From a virus: DNA of 34,732 nucleotides. Below are positions 1-6,111 of the stretch, piece after piece. Made by a program: the position numbers and the translations under genes. Location of the stretch: positions 1 through 34,732 of the IMG/VR virus record IMGVR_UViG_3300049489_000634. One strand, written 5' to 3'. Positions within the stretch are counted from its first letter, which is position 1. Each line of letters starts with the position of its first letter. Below the pieces are notes generated by a model that was not told the DNA's origin, did not search any database, and saw only the letters and a list, made by a program, of their open reading frames with translations.

Positions 1-109
1 TAACATACTTCATGCCATCCCGTTTTGCTGCGAGAATATTCTCTAGTCCTTTCTCGACATACACTTTACCTTTTATAGTTATTTCATTAATTTTCGTTTC
101 CATTTTCAT
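1..109 (-). CDS. Unidentified protein, N-terminal part (cut by window edge)
   Basis: Thirty-six codons are visible, starting METKINEITIKGK after a first Met-Lys, and the gene runs off the left edge. The ATG at 109 overlaps the TGA of the upstream gene by four bases (ATGA), and a GAGGAG ribosome binding site sits a few bases before it. That makes the start secure and suggests translational coupling. The visible part is charged, with one short hydrophobic patch. I do not recognise the family and the C-terminus is missing. Confidence 0.6.
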   Translation of the reverse strand, partial: MKMETKINEITIKGKVYVEKGLENILAAKRDGMKYV

Positions 110-285
110 TTCTCCTCTTTCAAAAGATTCATCAAATTATCCAACGCTACTTTATCGTGCGCATCTGTAACAGTCACCATGCCTTTACTCAAGACAAACT
201 CGATTGCGGAGCGGAGGTCGGTGTACTTTGATTTCCAGTATTCAATCTCGATTTCCATTAACTCACCTGCGCTTGGACTAGACAT
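106..285 (-). CDS. Small unidentified phage protein
   Basis: A 59-residue acidic, helix-rich protein (MSSPSAGELMEIEIEYW...) ending in LLKEEK. ATG at 285 is chosen; a GTG lies directly upstream at 288 in the same frame. It follows the 309-599 gene by a short gap and overlaps the next gene by four bases, so it belongs to the same leftward operon. No metal-binding, membrane or DNA-binding motif is obvious. Function unknown. Confidence 0.55.
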   Translation of the reverse strand: MSSPSAGELMEIEIEYWKSKYTDLRSAIEFVLSKGMVTVTDAHDKVALDNLMNLLKEEK

Positions 286-308
286 CACTTATCCACCATT
301 ATCCGCCA

Positions 309-599
309 TCACTCCTCTAAAAGTTTTTCGAGATAGACCGCCCATCCAGTGCAATAATAGCTGAATCCTAGTTTAGCGGTTCTTTTTTGTTCTTTGAATG
401 CTTCCTCACTCCTCAAAAGTTCCACCGCTTTCATAAACCCACCGCGAAACATCTCTGACTCCCATCCTTGTAAGTCTTTTCTATCGGGTACGAACTTAGC
501 GAGTGAATCTTGAAAAAATTCCCACGCCCATTGTTTATGATTCATTTTTGTTTCATCGTTTTTGTAAGTTGTCCCGTTTTCAAACCTATAATCGCTCAT
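309..599 (-). CDS. Small unidentified phage protein
   Basis: A 96-residue protein starting MSDYRFENGTTYKNDE. The ATG at 599 is preferred over the longer frame because it overlaps the TGA of the upstream gene (ATGA) and follows a GGGGAG ribosome binding site at good spacing. It is rich in aromatic residues (QWAWEFF, YYCTGW) and looks like a soluble alpha-helical protein. Second gene of the minus-strand operon. No function can be assigned. Confidence 0.6.
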   Translation of the reverse strand: MSDYRFENGTTYKNDETKMNHKQWAWEFFQDSLAKFVPDRKDLQGWESEMFRGGFMKAVELLRSEEAFKEQKRTAKLGFSYYCTGWAVYLEKLLEE

Positions 600-1285
600 A
601 ATTTTTCTCCCCAAACTGCCAGCGGGTGGTCTTTGTTATTAAAATTCAACTCTCTAAACAGCATGGCTGTTTTCATCCCCATTCTCAAATGGTCGAGTGT
701 TAAATATCTGTGATTCAAAATCATAGATTGATAATTAAATAAAATATGTCCGTCCTGTGTGGTCGGTTCGAATCGTTTCAATATTTCATTTGCAAGCCAA
801 GCGAGTTTTGTTTTTTCTCCGGCTAAAACCTTAAGACAAGCAACAAAGGGAATAAACCTAAAGAAACACGCAGAGAGATTTAATTTTCCTACTTCGTTCA
901 ATAAAGACCCCGGCCTTACATTGTTATAAAAATAGAAATGTTTGTTTCCATAATCTGAGATATTTCGAATTACTTTTTCCGATTTCAAAAGCATGGCAGC
1001 CAAAAGAACGCCAATGTAATCATCAATTCCTTGTTGATCTGGCCCGTGGTTTCGTTTCAAAAGCCCCGGCAGCACAGAACACTTATCAACCATTGATTCG
1101 AATTCTATGCGATCGGCCTCGTTAGAAACGCAATGAAGTGCCAATAAAGAATAGTATTCTGATGTGTACAAAAGCCCGTTTTGGCTTGCTGCTGAATCTG
1201 GATAAATCCTTGGTTGAACAAACCCATTTGGGTCGCGATAAGGTGCAAACGCCGCTCGCATTTCTCTTTGATCTAAATAGTCCAT
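596..1285 (-). CDS. Unidentified 229-residue protein, first gene of leftward operon
   Basis: The first gene of the leftward operon. It has no clear Shine-Dalgarno before its ATG at 1285 and may be translated from a short leader. The protein is globular and helix-rich, with regularly spaced aromatic and hydrophobic helices and a short DYIGVLLAAMLL stretch. There is no signal peptide and no nucleotide-binding motif. The pattern of repeated amphipathic helices with conserved-looking N, G and H residues could suit a helical toroid fold, but I cannot match it to a family. Its stop overlaps the next gene by four bases. Confidence 0.6.
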   Translation of the reverse strand: MDYLDQREMRAAFAPYRDPNGFVQPRIYPDSAASQNGLLYTSEYYSLLALHCVSNEADRIEFESMVDKCSVLPGLLKRNHGPDQQGIDDYIGVLLAAMLLKSEKVIRNISDYGNKHFYFYNNVRPGSLLNEVGKLNLSACFFRFIPFVACLKVLAGEKTKLAWLANEILKRFEPTTQDGHILFNYQSMILNHRYLTLDHLRMGMKTAMLFRELNFNNKDHPLAVWGEKL

Positions 1286-1458
1286 TTTAGTTGTTTAAAA
1301 AAAACCAAGACAGTAATCAAACAATCAATTATTAAAGATTATTAAGATTTGGTTGACGGGGTTCGATCTTGAAATCTCTGCCCCGTCATCGTAACGTTAC
1401 ACTCGCAAAGAGTAATTAAACACTTACAGTTAAATTTTAAAAAAACAAGGGGGATATT
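1286..1458. promoter_or_regulatory. Divergent control region between leftward and rightward operons
   Basis: A 173-base non-coding gap between divergent genes. It contains an inverted repeat with a 7-base stem (GACGGGG at 1355-1361 and CCCCGTC at 1381-1387), a perfect 10-base palindrome GTAACGTTAC (1391-1400), and a small ACTC/GAGT hairpin (1401-1413). An AATTAAACACT element (1414-1424) is the reverse complement of a motif repeated in the other divergent region near 34183-34204. A TTGACG at 1353 resembles a -35 box, but I find no good -10 at the right distance. An AAGGGGG ribosome binding site (within 1440-1455) precedes the rightward gene. Confidence 0.5.
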
Positions 1459-2262
1459 TTGTCGCGTATAAATATTGAGGATTCTATATATAAGGATCCA
1501 AGGTTTAGTGATCTGATTTTACTTTTGGGAAGTCGCGTTGCTGCTATCGGGGCGTTAGTCGAGGCGTGGTCTTTGGCCCAAAAATGGTATCTTTCTAACG
1601 ACCGATTAGTCCCGATAGAAGAATGGCAAAAACACAAGGTTCCAGACGCTGTTATCGAGGTTGGGCTCGCAAAACTCGAAAACGGTAAAATTCGAGTTTC
1701 TGGGGCTGATGAACAGTTCAAATGGTTGTTGCAGCGCAGCGACGCAGGTAAAAAATCACACGCGAAATCATTGAAGAAAAAAAGTGTCGACCGAAATCGA
1801 CCGTTAACGACCGATAACGTACGAAATCCTCTTACTCTTTCTCCTTCTCCTTCTCTTACTCTTAACTCTAACTCAACCTCTTCCTGTGCTTCCGACGAGC
1901 AAAAAAAACTCTCGTCGGGCAACCAAACACTAGGGTCATTAATTTTTGATTCTTATAAAAGAGCATATTCAAAAAGATACGGGACAGATCCGGTAAGGAA
2001 TAAAACTGTAAACTCTCAGTGCAAGGCGTTAGGAGATCGCCTTGGTGTAGACGCAATTCCAGTTGTTGAATTTTATGTTTTACATAACGACGGGTATTTT
2101 TTAAGAGACCAACACCCTGTTGGTCTTTGTTTGGCTAAAGCAGAAAGTTTACACACGCAATGGAAACGAGGGAGCGCAGTTACATCTTCAGATGTAAAAA
2201 ATTTTGAGAAGCAAGATCAATATAGAAAACTTTTAGACAAAGTAGAAAAAGGGGAATTATGA
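1459..2262 (+). CDS. Replication initiator-like protein (lambda O-type organisation)
   Basis: A 267-residue protein starting with TTG at 1459, chosen because AGGGGG lies just upstream and the frame begins with SRINIEDSIYKDPRF. That N-terminus is typical of phage replication proteins with a winged-helix domain (residues about 1-95). Residues about 105-150 form a low-complexity linker rich in Pro, Ser, Thr and Asn. The C-terminal part (about 155-267) is a separate helical domain that could contact the loader. The linker DNA carries four 10-base iterons and a pyrimidine tract, as in initiators that bind an origin inside their own gene. The next gene, a helicase-loader candidate, overlaps by four bases. 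The replication role is inferred from N-terminal resemblance, architecture and neighbour; I see no catalytic motif. Confidence 0.65.
   Translation: MSRINIEDSIYKDPRFSDLILLLGSRVAAIGALVEAWSLAQKWYLSNDRLVPIEEWQKHKVPDAVIEVGLAKLENGKIRVSGADEQFKWLLQRSDAGKKSHAKSLKKKSVDRNRPLTTDNVRNPLTLSPSPSLTLNSNSTSSCASDEQKKLSSGNQTLGSLIFDSYKRAYSKRYGTDPVRNKTVNSQCKALGDRLGVDAIPVVEFYVLHNDGYFLRDQHPVGLCLAKAESLHTQWKRGSAVTSSDVKNFEKQDQYRKLLDKVEKGEL
1788..1885 (+). other. Candidate replication origin: four 10-base iterons plus pyrimidine tract
   Basis: Four head-to-tail 10-base units: CGACCGAAAT (1788), CGACCGTTAA (1798), CGACCGATAA (1808) and the diverged CGTACGAAAT (1818). They are followed directly by about 58 bases that are almost all C and T on the plus strand, built of CTTACTCTT and CTCCTT-like units. 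A 10-base period places each unit on the same helix face. Iterons next to a strand-asymmetric tract inside an initiator gene resemble lambda-type origins in the O gene. The origin role is inference. Confidence 0.5.
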
Positions 2263-2804
2263 CAACAAAAGAAATTGATGATTTAAAAAAAATAATAATT
2301 AGCACAGCAGCATATTATCAAAGACCAATCAATGAAGTCGTTTTGATAATGATGGTAGAAGATCTTTCTGATTTACCTTTTGATAGAATAGCTAAAGAGT
2401 TTGAGTTGTGGAGAAAATCAAGCAACCCATTTTTTCCTCTTGCTGGCCAGATAAGAGAAAAAATATTACCACCCAAAGAAAGTACAGATTCAGGCGTTTC
2501 TTTAGCGTCAATAATTTTTTCAGCTATTTCAAAACACGGTTGGAATAATTTAAACGCAGCAAAAGAAATGATTGGCCCTGTTGGTTGGGAAGTCGTAAAA
2601 AGATTTGGTGGATGGCAAACGATTTGTACGGAGGTTTCTGAAAGCAATAAAAACATTTATTTTGCGCAAGTAAGAGAACTGGCCGCGCTATTATCTCGCA
2701 TTGAATTTTCTACACTAGAAGAAAAGAAAACAATTGAATTGAAAGCATCTGCTATTTCTTTGGATTTTTTAAAGACGATTCACACAGAACAGATTGAGGA
2801 GTGA
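2259..2804 (+). CDS. Probable replicative helicase loader
   Basis: A 181-residue protein overlapping the initiator gene by four bases (ATGA). Residues about 25-72 (IMMVEDLSDLPFDRIAKEFELW, then FFPLAGQIREKI) match the helical pattern of the SPP1 G39P-like loader family: a helix, a run such as LPFDRI, then a proline-led PLAGQIRE helix. Residues about 90-165 (HGWNNLNAAKEMIGPVGWEVVKRFGGW) resemble the C-terminal part seen in many phage proteins of this kind. No Walker motif is present, which fits a non-ATPase loader rather than a DnaC type. Paired with the initiator it would bring a helicase to the origin; no helicase gene lies in the window. Assignment rests on pattern and position. Confidence 0.55.
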   Translation: MTTKEIDDLKKIIISTAAYYQRPINEVVLIMMVEDLSDLPFDRIAKEFELWRKSSNPFFPLAGQIREKILPPKESTDSGVSLASIIFSAISKHGWNNLNAAKEMIGPVGWEVVKRFGGWQTICTEVSESNKNIYFAQVRELAALLSRIEFSTLEEKKTIELKASAISLDFLKTIHTEQIEE

Positions 2805-3013
2805 GTTTGGAACAATGCGCAAAATGTATAGTCTCAGGACCAATGTGTAAAAAACTCACAGGCAATCGGCATCAAATTTGTGCGCCATGCCGAATTAAAG
2901 AATGTTCAAGATGTGGTAAATCCTTCCGCTTTGATGCGACAAATGGGACGACTCGCTGCTCGAGATGCAGGAAGGCCTTGTCACGAAAAGTATCTAAGCT
3001 CACACTTGAGTAG
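2801..3013 (+). CDS. Small Cys-rich zinc-ribbon protein
   Basis: A 70-residue protein beginning with GTG that overlaps the previous stop (GTGA). Cysteines form CxxC pairs at 6/9, 27/30, 35/38 and 53/56, plus C16 and H24, so it could bind two zinc ions. The C-terminus is strongly basic (RKALSRKVSK), which suits nucleic-acid binding. It sits in the replication cluster directly after the loader candidate. No specific family is recognised; a small DNA- or RNA-binding zinc protein is the best description. Confidence 0.6.
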   Translation: MSLEQCAKCIVSGPMCKKLTGNRHQICAPCRIKECSRCGKSFRFDATNGTTRCSRCRKALSRKVSKLTLE

Positions 3014-3231
3014 TGAAGCAGCTAAAAGATTTATCTGAAAAAATTGCAAAGCAAACTAAGTGTCAACCAAAGACAGTAAAGAAAATAATCACAGCGCTCG
3101 GCATTGAGCTATTTGAAGCGTTACCAAACCCAGAACAATCGATTTCATTGCTTGCGCTGTTTGTTTCTTTGGGCGCAGAGAAAGATGCAAGGACGAAAAA
3201 GAATCCTATGGGTGAACTTGGCGCCGAGTGA
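3013..3231 (+). CDS. Small helical protein, possible DNA-binding
   Basis: A 72-residue protein starting with GTG at 3013, overlapping the last base of the previous TAG. The first 35 residues (LSEKIAKQTKCQPKTVKKII) read like a helix-turn-helix or the first helices of an HU-like fold: amphipathic basic helix, turn, second helix. The C-terminus is acidic and carries no further domain. It is translated in series with the replication genes. A DNA-binding role is a guess from the helix pattern. Confidence 0.5.
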   Translation: MKQLKDLSEKIAKQTKCQPKTVKKIITALGIELFEALPNPEQSISLLALFVSLGAEKDARTKKNPMGELGAE

Positions 3232-3295
3232 TGCGCTCATTCTCGGTTTTGCTCTCGGGTTTTGTATGGGGATTATTCTCGGGCTTGATCTATGA
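3185..3295 (+). CDS. Possible tiny membrane protein
   Basis: A short frame (MQGRKRILWVNLAPSD...) overlapping the end of the 3013 gene in another frame. It encodes 36 residues ending in a hydrophobic segment, ALILGFALGFCMGIILGL, long enough to span a membrane, after a basic N-terminus. A GTG at 3212 would give only 26 residues. The upstream AGAGAAAG is a weak ribosome binding site. The non-overlapped part (3232-3295) fills what would otherwise be a gap before the HNH gene. It may be real, but evidence is thin. Confidence 0.3.
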   Translation: MQGRKRILWVNLAPSDALILGFALGFCMGIILGLDL

Positions 3296-3307
3296 GACAA
3301 TTAAATT

Positions 3308-3625
3308 ATGGCTGGCGTTAAAGAAGCACGAATAAGAAATCCTGAGTTAATTAAATTTGTAAGAAATCAGCCGTGTTTAATTTGTGGAAAAACCGCACCA
3401 AACGACGCACATCACGTCATAAGCAGGGGCGCAGGGGGCGAAGATGAGCCAGAAAATCTAATGCCGCTTTGCTCTGGGGTTGGAGGCCACCATTCCATGT
3501 GGCACCAAAGGGGAATCCTCACAATGTCAAAAACATTTCCTCAGGTTTCTAATTGGCTAAAGCTCGCAGGATTTGAGATTTGCGAAACGAAGGGCACATG
3601 GAAAAAACCGATCGATTTAAATTAA
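3308..3625 (+). CDS. HNH family nuclease
   Basis: A 105-residue compact HNH protein. Zinc-type pair C23/C26 is followed by D33-A-H-H36, then R40-G-A-G-G, N50, C55, the H61/H62 pair and H66. This is the order expected for a beta-beta-alpha-metal nuclease with the second histidine and asparagine in place. ATG at 3308 follows a short AT-rich spacer. Phage HNH proteins of this size assist packaging or recombination; here it lies in the replication block, several genes upstream of the terminase. All recognisable catalytic positions are present, so it should be active. Its exact role is not determined. Confidence 0.8.
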   Translation: MAGVKEARIRNPELIKFVRNQPCLICGKTAPNDAHHVISRGAGGEDEPENLMPLCSGVGGHHSMWHQRGILTMSKTFPQVSNWLKLAGFEICETKGTWKKPIDLN

Positions 3626-3879
3626 ACCCAATCGCAGCAGCAGCATTTGCTCTTGCTGTTTGTATTGCGCCGATTGAAATTAAACACGCTGAATGCCGCG
3701 TCGGCTGTCGTGCGTCTGGATATGAAACAGGCAGATATGAAAACGACAGATGCTTATGTTTTGACACGAAGACCTATTTAAACACAACGAGACAAAAACT
3801 AACGCTACCAAGTAAAACAGGGACATATAAAAATGCAGCAACGATGGACGCCTATCGTATATCTGAACGAAAAGATTGA
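3598..3879 (+). CDS. Small exported Cys-containing protein
   Basis: A 93-residue protein overlapping the end of the HNH gene; ATG at 3598 is preferred over an upstream in-frame start. A basic N-terminus (MEKTDRFKLN) leads into a hydrophobic run PIAAAAFALAVCIAPI and then KHAEC, which resembles a Sec signal with cleavage near KHA. The mature part has C-R-V-G-C and C-L-C pairs that could form disulphides. It is overlapped at its end by the next gene. Export to the periplasm and a possible superinfection or envelope role are inferences; no family is recognised. Confidence 0.45.
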   Translation: MEKTDRFKLNPIAAAAFALAVCIAPIEIKHAECRVGCRASGYETGRYENDRCLCFDTKTYLNTTRQKLTLPSKTGTYKNAATMDAYRISERKD

Positions 3880-4159
3880 ACCCAAAACAGAAAACGAAGA
3901 AATTTTATCCCTGCGCTCTCGCCTTAAAACGCTTGCAAAAGAAAACACAGCATTAAAAATTTCATTAATTAAAGAAAAACAGAATAATAAAGCGCTTTTA
4001 GATTATTACGAGAAATCAAAAAACTTCGTTAAATTTAGAACACTAACACTTATTGCAGACGCTGCTTATGATTTCGTCATTGATTGTAAATCAAATTCTA
4101 GTACCATTGACGTGTCGTGGATTCGGTTAGTTGGCCTACTTAAGAACTTCCGATTCTGA
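3833..4159 (+). CDS. Small coiled-coil protein
   Basis: A 108-residue protein overlapping the previous gene by 47 bases. Residues about 18-65 (LRSRLKTLAKENTALKISL) show heptad-spaced leucines typical of a coiled coil. The C-terminal 40 residues are mixed, with a hydrophobic helix (LTLIADAAYDFVI). No enzymatic motif. Last gene before a short intergenic gap with a hairpin, so it may end a transcription unit. Function unknown. Confidence 0.5.
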   Translation: MQQRWTPIVYLNEKIEPKTENEEILSLRSRLKTLAKENTALKISLIKEKQNNKALLDYYEKSKNFVKFRTLTLIADAAYDFVIDCKSNSSTIDVSWIRLVGLLKNFRF

Positions 4160-4181
4160 GGCAATCATCTTGTTACTCCTA

Positions 4182-4227
4182 GAGGCTCTGACCTTCACGG
4201 ATGAGGGTCATCCTCAAAAAATTGACA
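4182..4227 (+). promoter_or_regulatory. Hairpin and TTGACA element before the phosphoesterase gene
   Basis: In the 99-base gap 4160-4258, GAGG (4182-4185) and TGACC (4189-4193) can pair with CCTC (4212-4215) and GGTCA (4206-4210), giving a two-part stem. It is followed by A residues, not Ts, so it is not a plus-strand terminator. A perfect TTGACA -35 box follows at 4222-4227, but the hexamer 17 bases on (CACACT, 4245-4250) is a poor -10. A weak or activated promoter is possible. Confidence 0.3.
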
Positions 4228-4258
4228 GCACAATAAAAACACAACACACTTCTAGTGA

Positions 4259-5239
4259 GTGTCAAAAGACAGACAACACGAATTCATCTCAGAACTAAAG
4301 AGAGTTGCGCTAGAACTTGGTAGAACACCAACTCGAGACGAATTTCATGAGCTGTCAAAACTTCCACGCAGAGAACAAGATAGATTATTTGGTGGATTCA
4401 CCTTTATGGTCCACGCAGCAGGGCTTGAAGTAAATCGAGAGTCGTCGTCAAAGATTAGACGCGAGCAAATAAAAAACAGCTTTGTTAGAAATCTTGCAGA
4501 CGATTTAAAAAAAGGAATGCCGCTCCCGAGAAAGTTAAATATCCAAGATGATTTTTGTATAGTTGTTTTAGGGGATACTCACTTTCCGTGGGTTAATCAT
4601 GATGCACTTATGTGGGCATATGCAATGATTGAGAAACTAAAACCGGATGTTGTTATACAAGCGGGGGATCTCATGGACAGCTTTAGCTGGTCAAAGTTTC
4701 CTAAAACAAAGTGTATATACAACCCACAAGAGGAATTAAATGCAGCGTTCACTGGCGCCACTGAGATGTGGAAATCTATCAAAAGAATTGTTCCAGCGGC
4801 GAGGTGTATTCAGATTGCTGGTAACCACGACCCGTCAAGCCGCGTTATGAGACAGGTCATGTCTCAGGCGCCAGAGCTAGAGCCGTTTATAGACATAAAA
4901 AAATGGTTTACGTTTGACGGCGTTGAATCAGTCTATGATCCAAGAGAAGTTTTGCTTATAAACGGGATTGAAATAACACACGGACACAGGCTCAAACACG
5001 GCGACTACATGAAAGAAGTTCAACGGTGTGTTGTATTGGGACACCTCCACGTCGGAAATGTAGCCTATAAAAAATTAATTAGCGGAAGGGTAATATGGGA
5101 ACTAAATGCCGGATACCTCGGCGATCCAAAGAGCATCCCACTTTCTTATACTCCAAAAAACATCGATCACTGGATTAATGGAATTGGCGTAATAGATTCA
5201 TGCGGTCCCAGATTTATAGCCGCGCCATCTTCCGCTTAG
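4259..5239 (+). CDS. Calcineurin-like metallophosphoesterase with N-terminal homing-associated repeat
   Basis: A 326-residue protein starting with GTG at 4259. All metal-binding blocks of the calcineurin-like family are present: G105-D-T-H108, G136-D-L-M-D, G188-N-H-D191, H241-G-H243 and G261-H-L-H264. It should therefore be an active two-metal phosphodiesterase or nuclease. Residues about 12-56 (LGRTPTRDEF, then LFGGFTFMVHAAGL) match the short helical repeat attached to many homing HNH nucleases, probably for DNA binding. The C-terminal 13 residues are encoded opposite the end of the minus-strand HNH gene. Such enzymes in phages may process DNA ends or signalling nucleotides; the substrate here is unknown. 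Confidence 0.8.
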   Translation: MSKDRQHEFISELKRVALELGRTPTRDEFHELSKLPRREQDRLFGGFTFMVHAAGLEVNRESSSKIRREQIKNSFVRNLADDLKKGMPLPRKLNIQDDFCIVVLGDTHFPWVNHDALMWAYAMIEKLKPDVVIQAGDLMDSFSWSKFPKTKCIYNPQEELNAAFTGATEMWKSIKRIVPAARCIQIAGNHDPSSRVMRQVMSQAPELEPFIDIKKWFTFDGVESVYDPREVLLINGIEITHGHRLKHGDYMKEVQRCVVLGHLHVGNVAYKKLISGRVIWELNAGYLGDPKSIPLSYTPKNIDHWINGIGVIDSCGPRFIAAPSSA

Positions 5240-5740
5240 AGCAGAATTTTCTGAATGCGTTAGCCACCGCATGTTGGAAATAACATATCCAATCTCAGGG
5301 TTTATTCTGTCCACGGTTGGGCACAATCTGCGATCGTATTGAGATTTGGTCCAATTAAAAAAAAGAAAATGAAACTCTTTATGGTTGTCTGCCCATGCAT
5401 AGAAGCTTTCTTTGCTTAGAATTTCTTTACCAAAATACAAATGCTTTTTACGTTTCTGTATCCCAAGAACCCTTGAAAGCATGTTTCTGTATTTTCTAAC
5501 TAGAAAACCCTTTTTTGTTTTTTCGTATTCTTTTACCTTGCCCCGGCCCAACCTTCGGATTCTAGCGTTTACACAATTTCTGTGGCACTGAAAACATTTA
5601 GCGCCATGTAGTCTTTTCCCGTCTGATCCGACGTACCACCATTCTTTTCTAGACTTTCTAATTTCGGTTTTAATTTTTATGTATTGTTTTTTGCAAACAG
5701 AACACGAGACAATCATTAGGCATGCATAGTGATTTACCAT
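5198..5740 (-). CDS. HNH homing-type endonuclease, lone minus-strand gene
   Basis: A 180-residue protein read against all its neighbours. The N-terminus carries C13-x-x-C16 and a second CxxC pair (AKCFQCHRNC), likely one zinc finger. The C-terminus has the phage homing-nuclease signature CPTVDRINPEIGY...NMRWLTHSEN (D-R-I, G-Y, N-x-R-W, S-E-N). ATG at 5740 lies behind AT-rich DNA with TATACA but no Shine-Dalgarno; a second ATG is 24 bases downstream. It converges on and overlaps the phosphoesterase gene by 42 bases. Such genes are mobile and usually selfish. It is probably a later insertion, judged by orientation and overlap. Confidence 0.75.
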   Translation of the reverse strand: MVNHYACLMIVSCSVCKKQYIKIKTEIRKSRKEWWYVGSDGKRLHGAKCFQCHRNCVNARIRRLGRGKVKEYEKTKKGFLVRKYRNMLSRVLGIQKRKKHLYFGKEILSKESFYAWADNHKEFHFLFFNWTKSQYDRRLCPTVDRINPEIGYVISNMRWLTHSENSALSGRWRGYKSGTA

Positions 5741-5795
5741 TTATTTGTATACTGGAAAATAAATTTAATTGTTAAAAAAAAGAAACTCTAAGATC

Positions 5796-6044
5796 ATGTC
5801 ATCAATGCGTTGTGGGTGCAGAGCAAGTGAAGCGATTGAATGTGGATCAAAAAAATATCGAATCCCATTGGAGGCGATGACAAGCGTTGATGAATGCGCT
5901 TGCGTCTGTCACTATGCGGAAATTGACGAAACATTATCGAAACGGGATAGAAAAACCAGTAAAGTGCCTGTGCAAGGAAATGGACCCACTCAGCTGCGTC
6001 GCGGATCGCTACGGAGTTCAAAAAGAGTGGATTCTAAAAAATAA
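5796..6044 (+). CDS. Cys-rich small protein A (CxC...CxCxCH module)
   Basis: An 82-residue protein from the ATG at 5796; a TTG at 5769 would add nine residues (LKKRNSKI). The core is C-x-C-x7-C-x17-C-x-C-x-C-H, reading MRCGCRASEAIEC then ECACVCHYAE. The last 40 residues are basic, overlap the next gene in another frame and may have no function of their own. The same cysteine layout returns in the following gene, so the two are related copies. The spacing suits metal binding. Family unknown. Confidence 0.55.
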   Translation: MSSMRCGCRASEAIECGSKKYRIPLEAMTSVDECACVCHYAEIDETLSKRDRKTSKVPVQGNGPTQLRRGSLRSSKRVDSKK

Positions 6045-6111
6045 GGATTTCACCCCATGTCCGTGCAGATGCCACGAGCCACCCGATGAACCACCAAACG
6101 ATGAAATTTGA
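5914..6111 (+). CDS. Cys-rich small protein B, related to protein A
   Basis: A 65-residue protein in the +1 frame relative to protein A. ATG at 5914 gives MRKLTKHYRNGIEKPVKC; in-frame starts also exist at 5887 and 5890. The core is C-x-C-x7-C-x20-C-x-C-x-C-H (CLCKEMDPLSC then CPCRCHEPP), matching protein A position for position except for three extra residues in the middle. No clear ribosome binding site is seen, so it may be translated by coupling or by frameshifting out of protein A. It overlaps the RusA start by 11 bases. Function unknown. Confidence 0.55.
   Translation: MRKLTKHYRNGIEKPVKCLCKEMDPLSCVADRYGVQKEWILKNKDFTPCPCRCHEPPDEPPNDEI

Noticed and set aside
1828-1885. Pyrimidine-rich repeats as a CRISPR array or microsatellite element
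   Set aside because: There are no spacers and units are 6-9 bases; it lies in a coding frame as a linker.
1437-1922. 161-residue open frame on the minus strand opposite the initiator gene
   Set aside because: Ser/Arg/Glu-rich composition is the shadow of the pyrimidine tract and no ribosome binding site is present.
3104-3184. Upstream part of a longer open frame (MSYLKRYQTQNN...) overlapping the 3013 gene
   Set aside because: It lies wholly inside the better-supported 3013-3231 gene and has no ribosome binding site; only the part from 3185 on was kept, with low confidence.
4182-4220. Hairpin 4182-4215 as a terminator
   Set aside because: It is followed by A residues on the plus strand and has a split stem, so it lacks terminator features for the plus operon.
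5769-5795. TTG at 5769 as the start of Cys-rich protein A
   Set aside because: No ribosome binding site precedes it; ATG at 5796 keeps the whole cysteine module. It cannot be excluded, since the initiator gene uses TTG.
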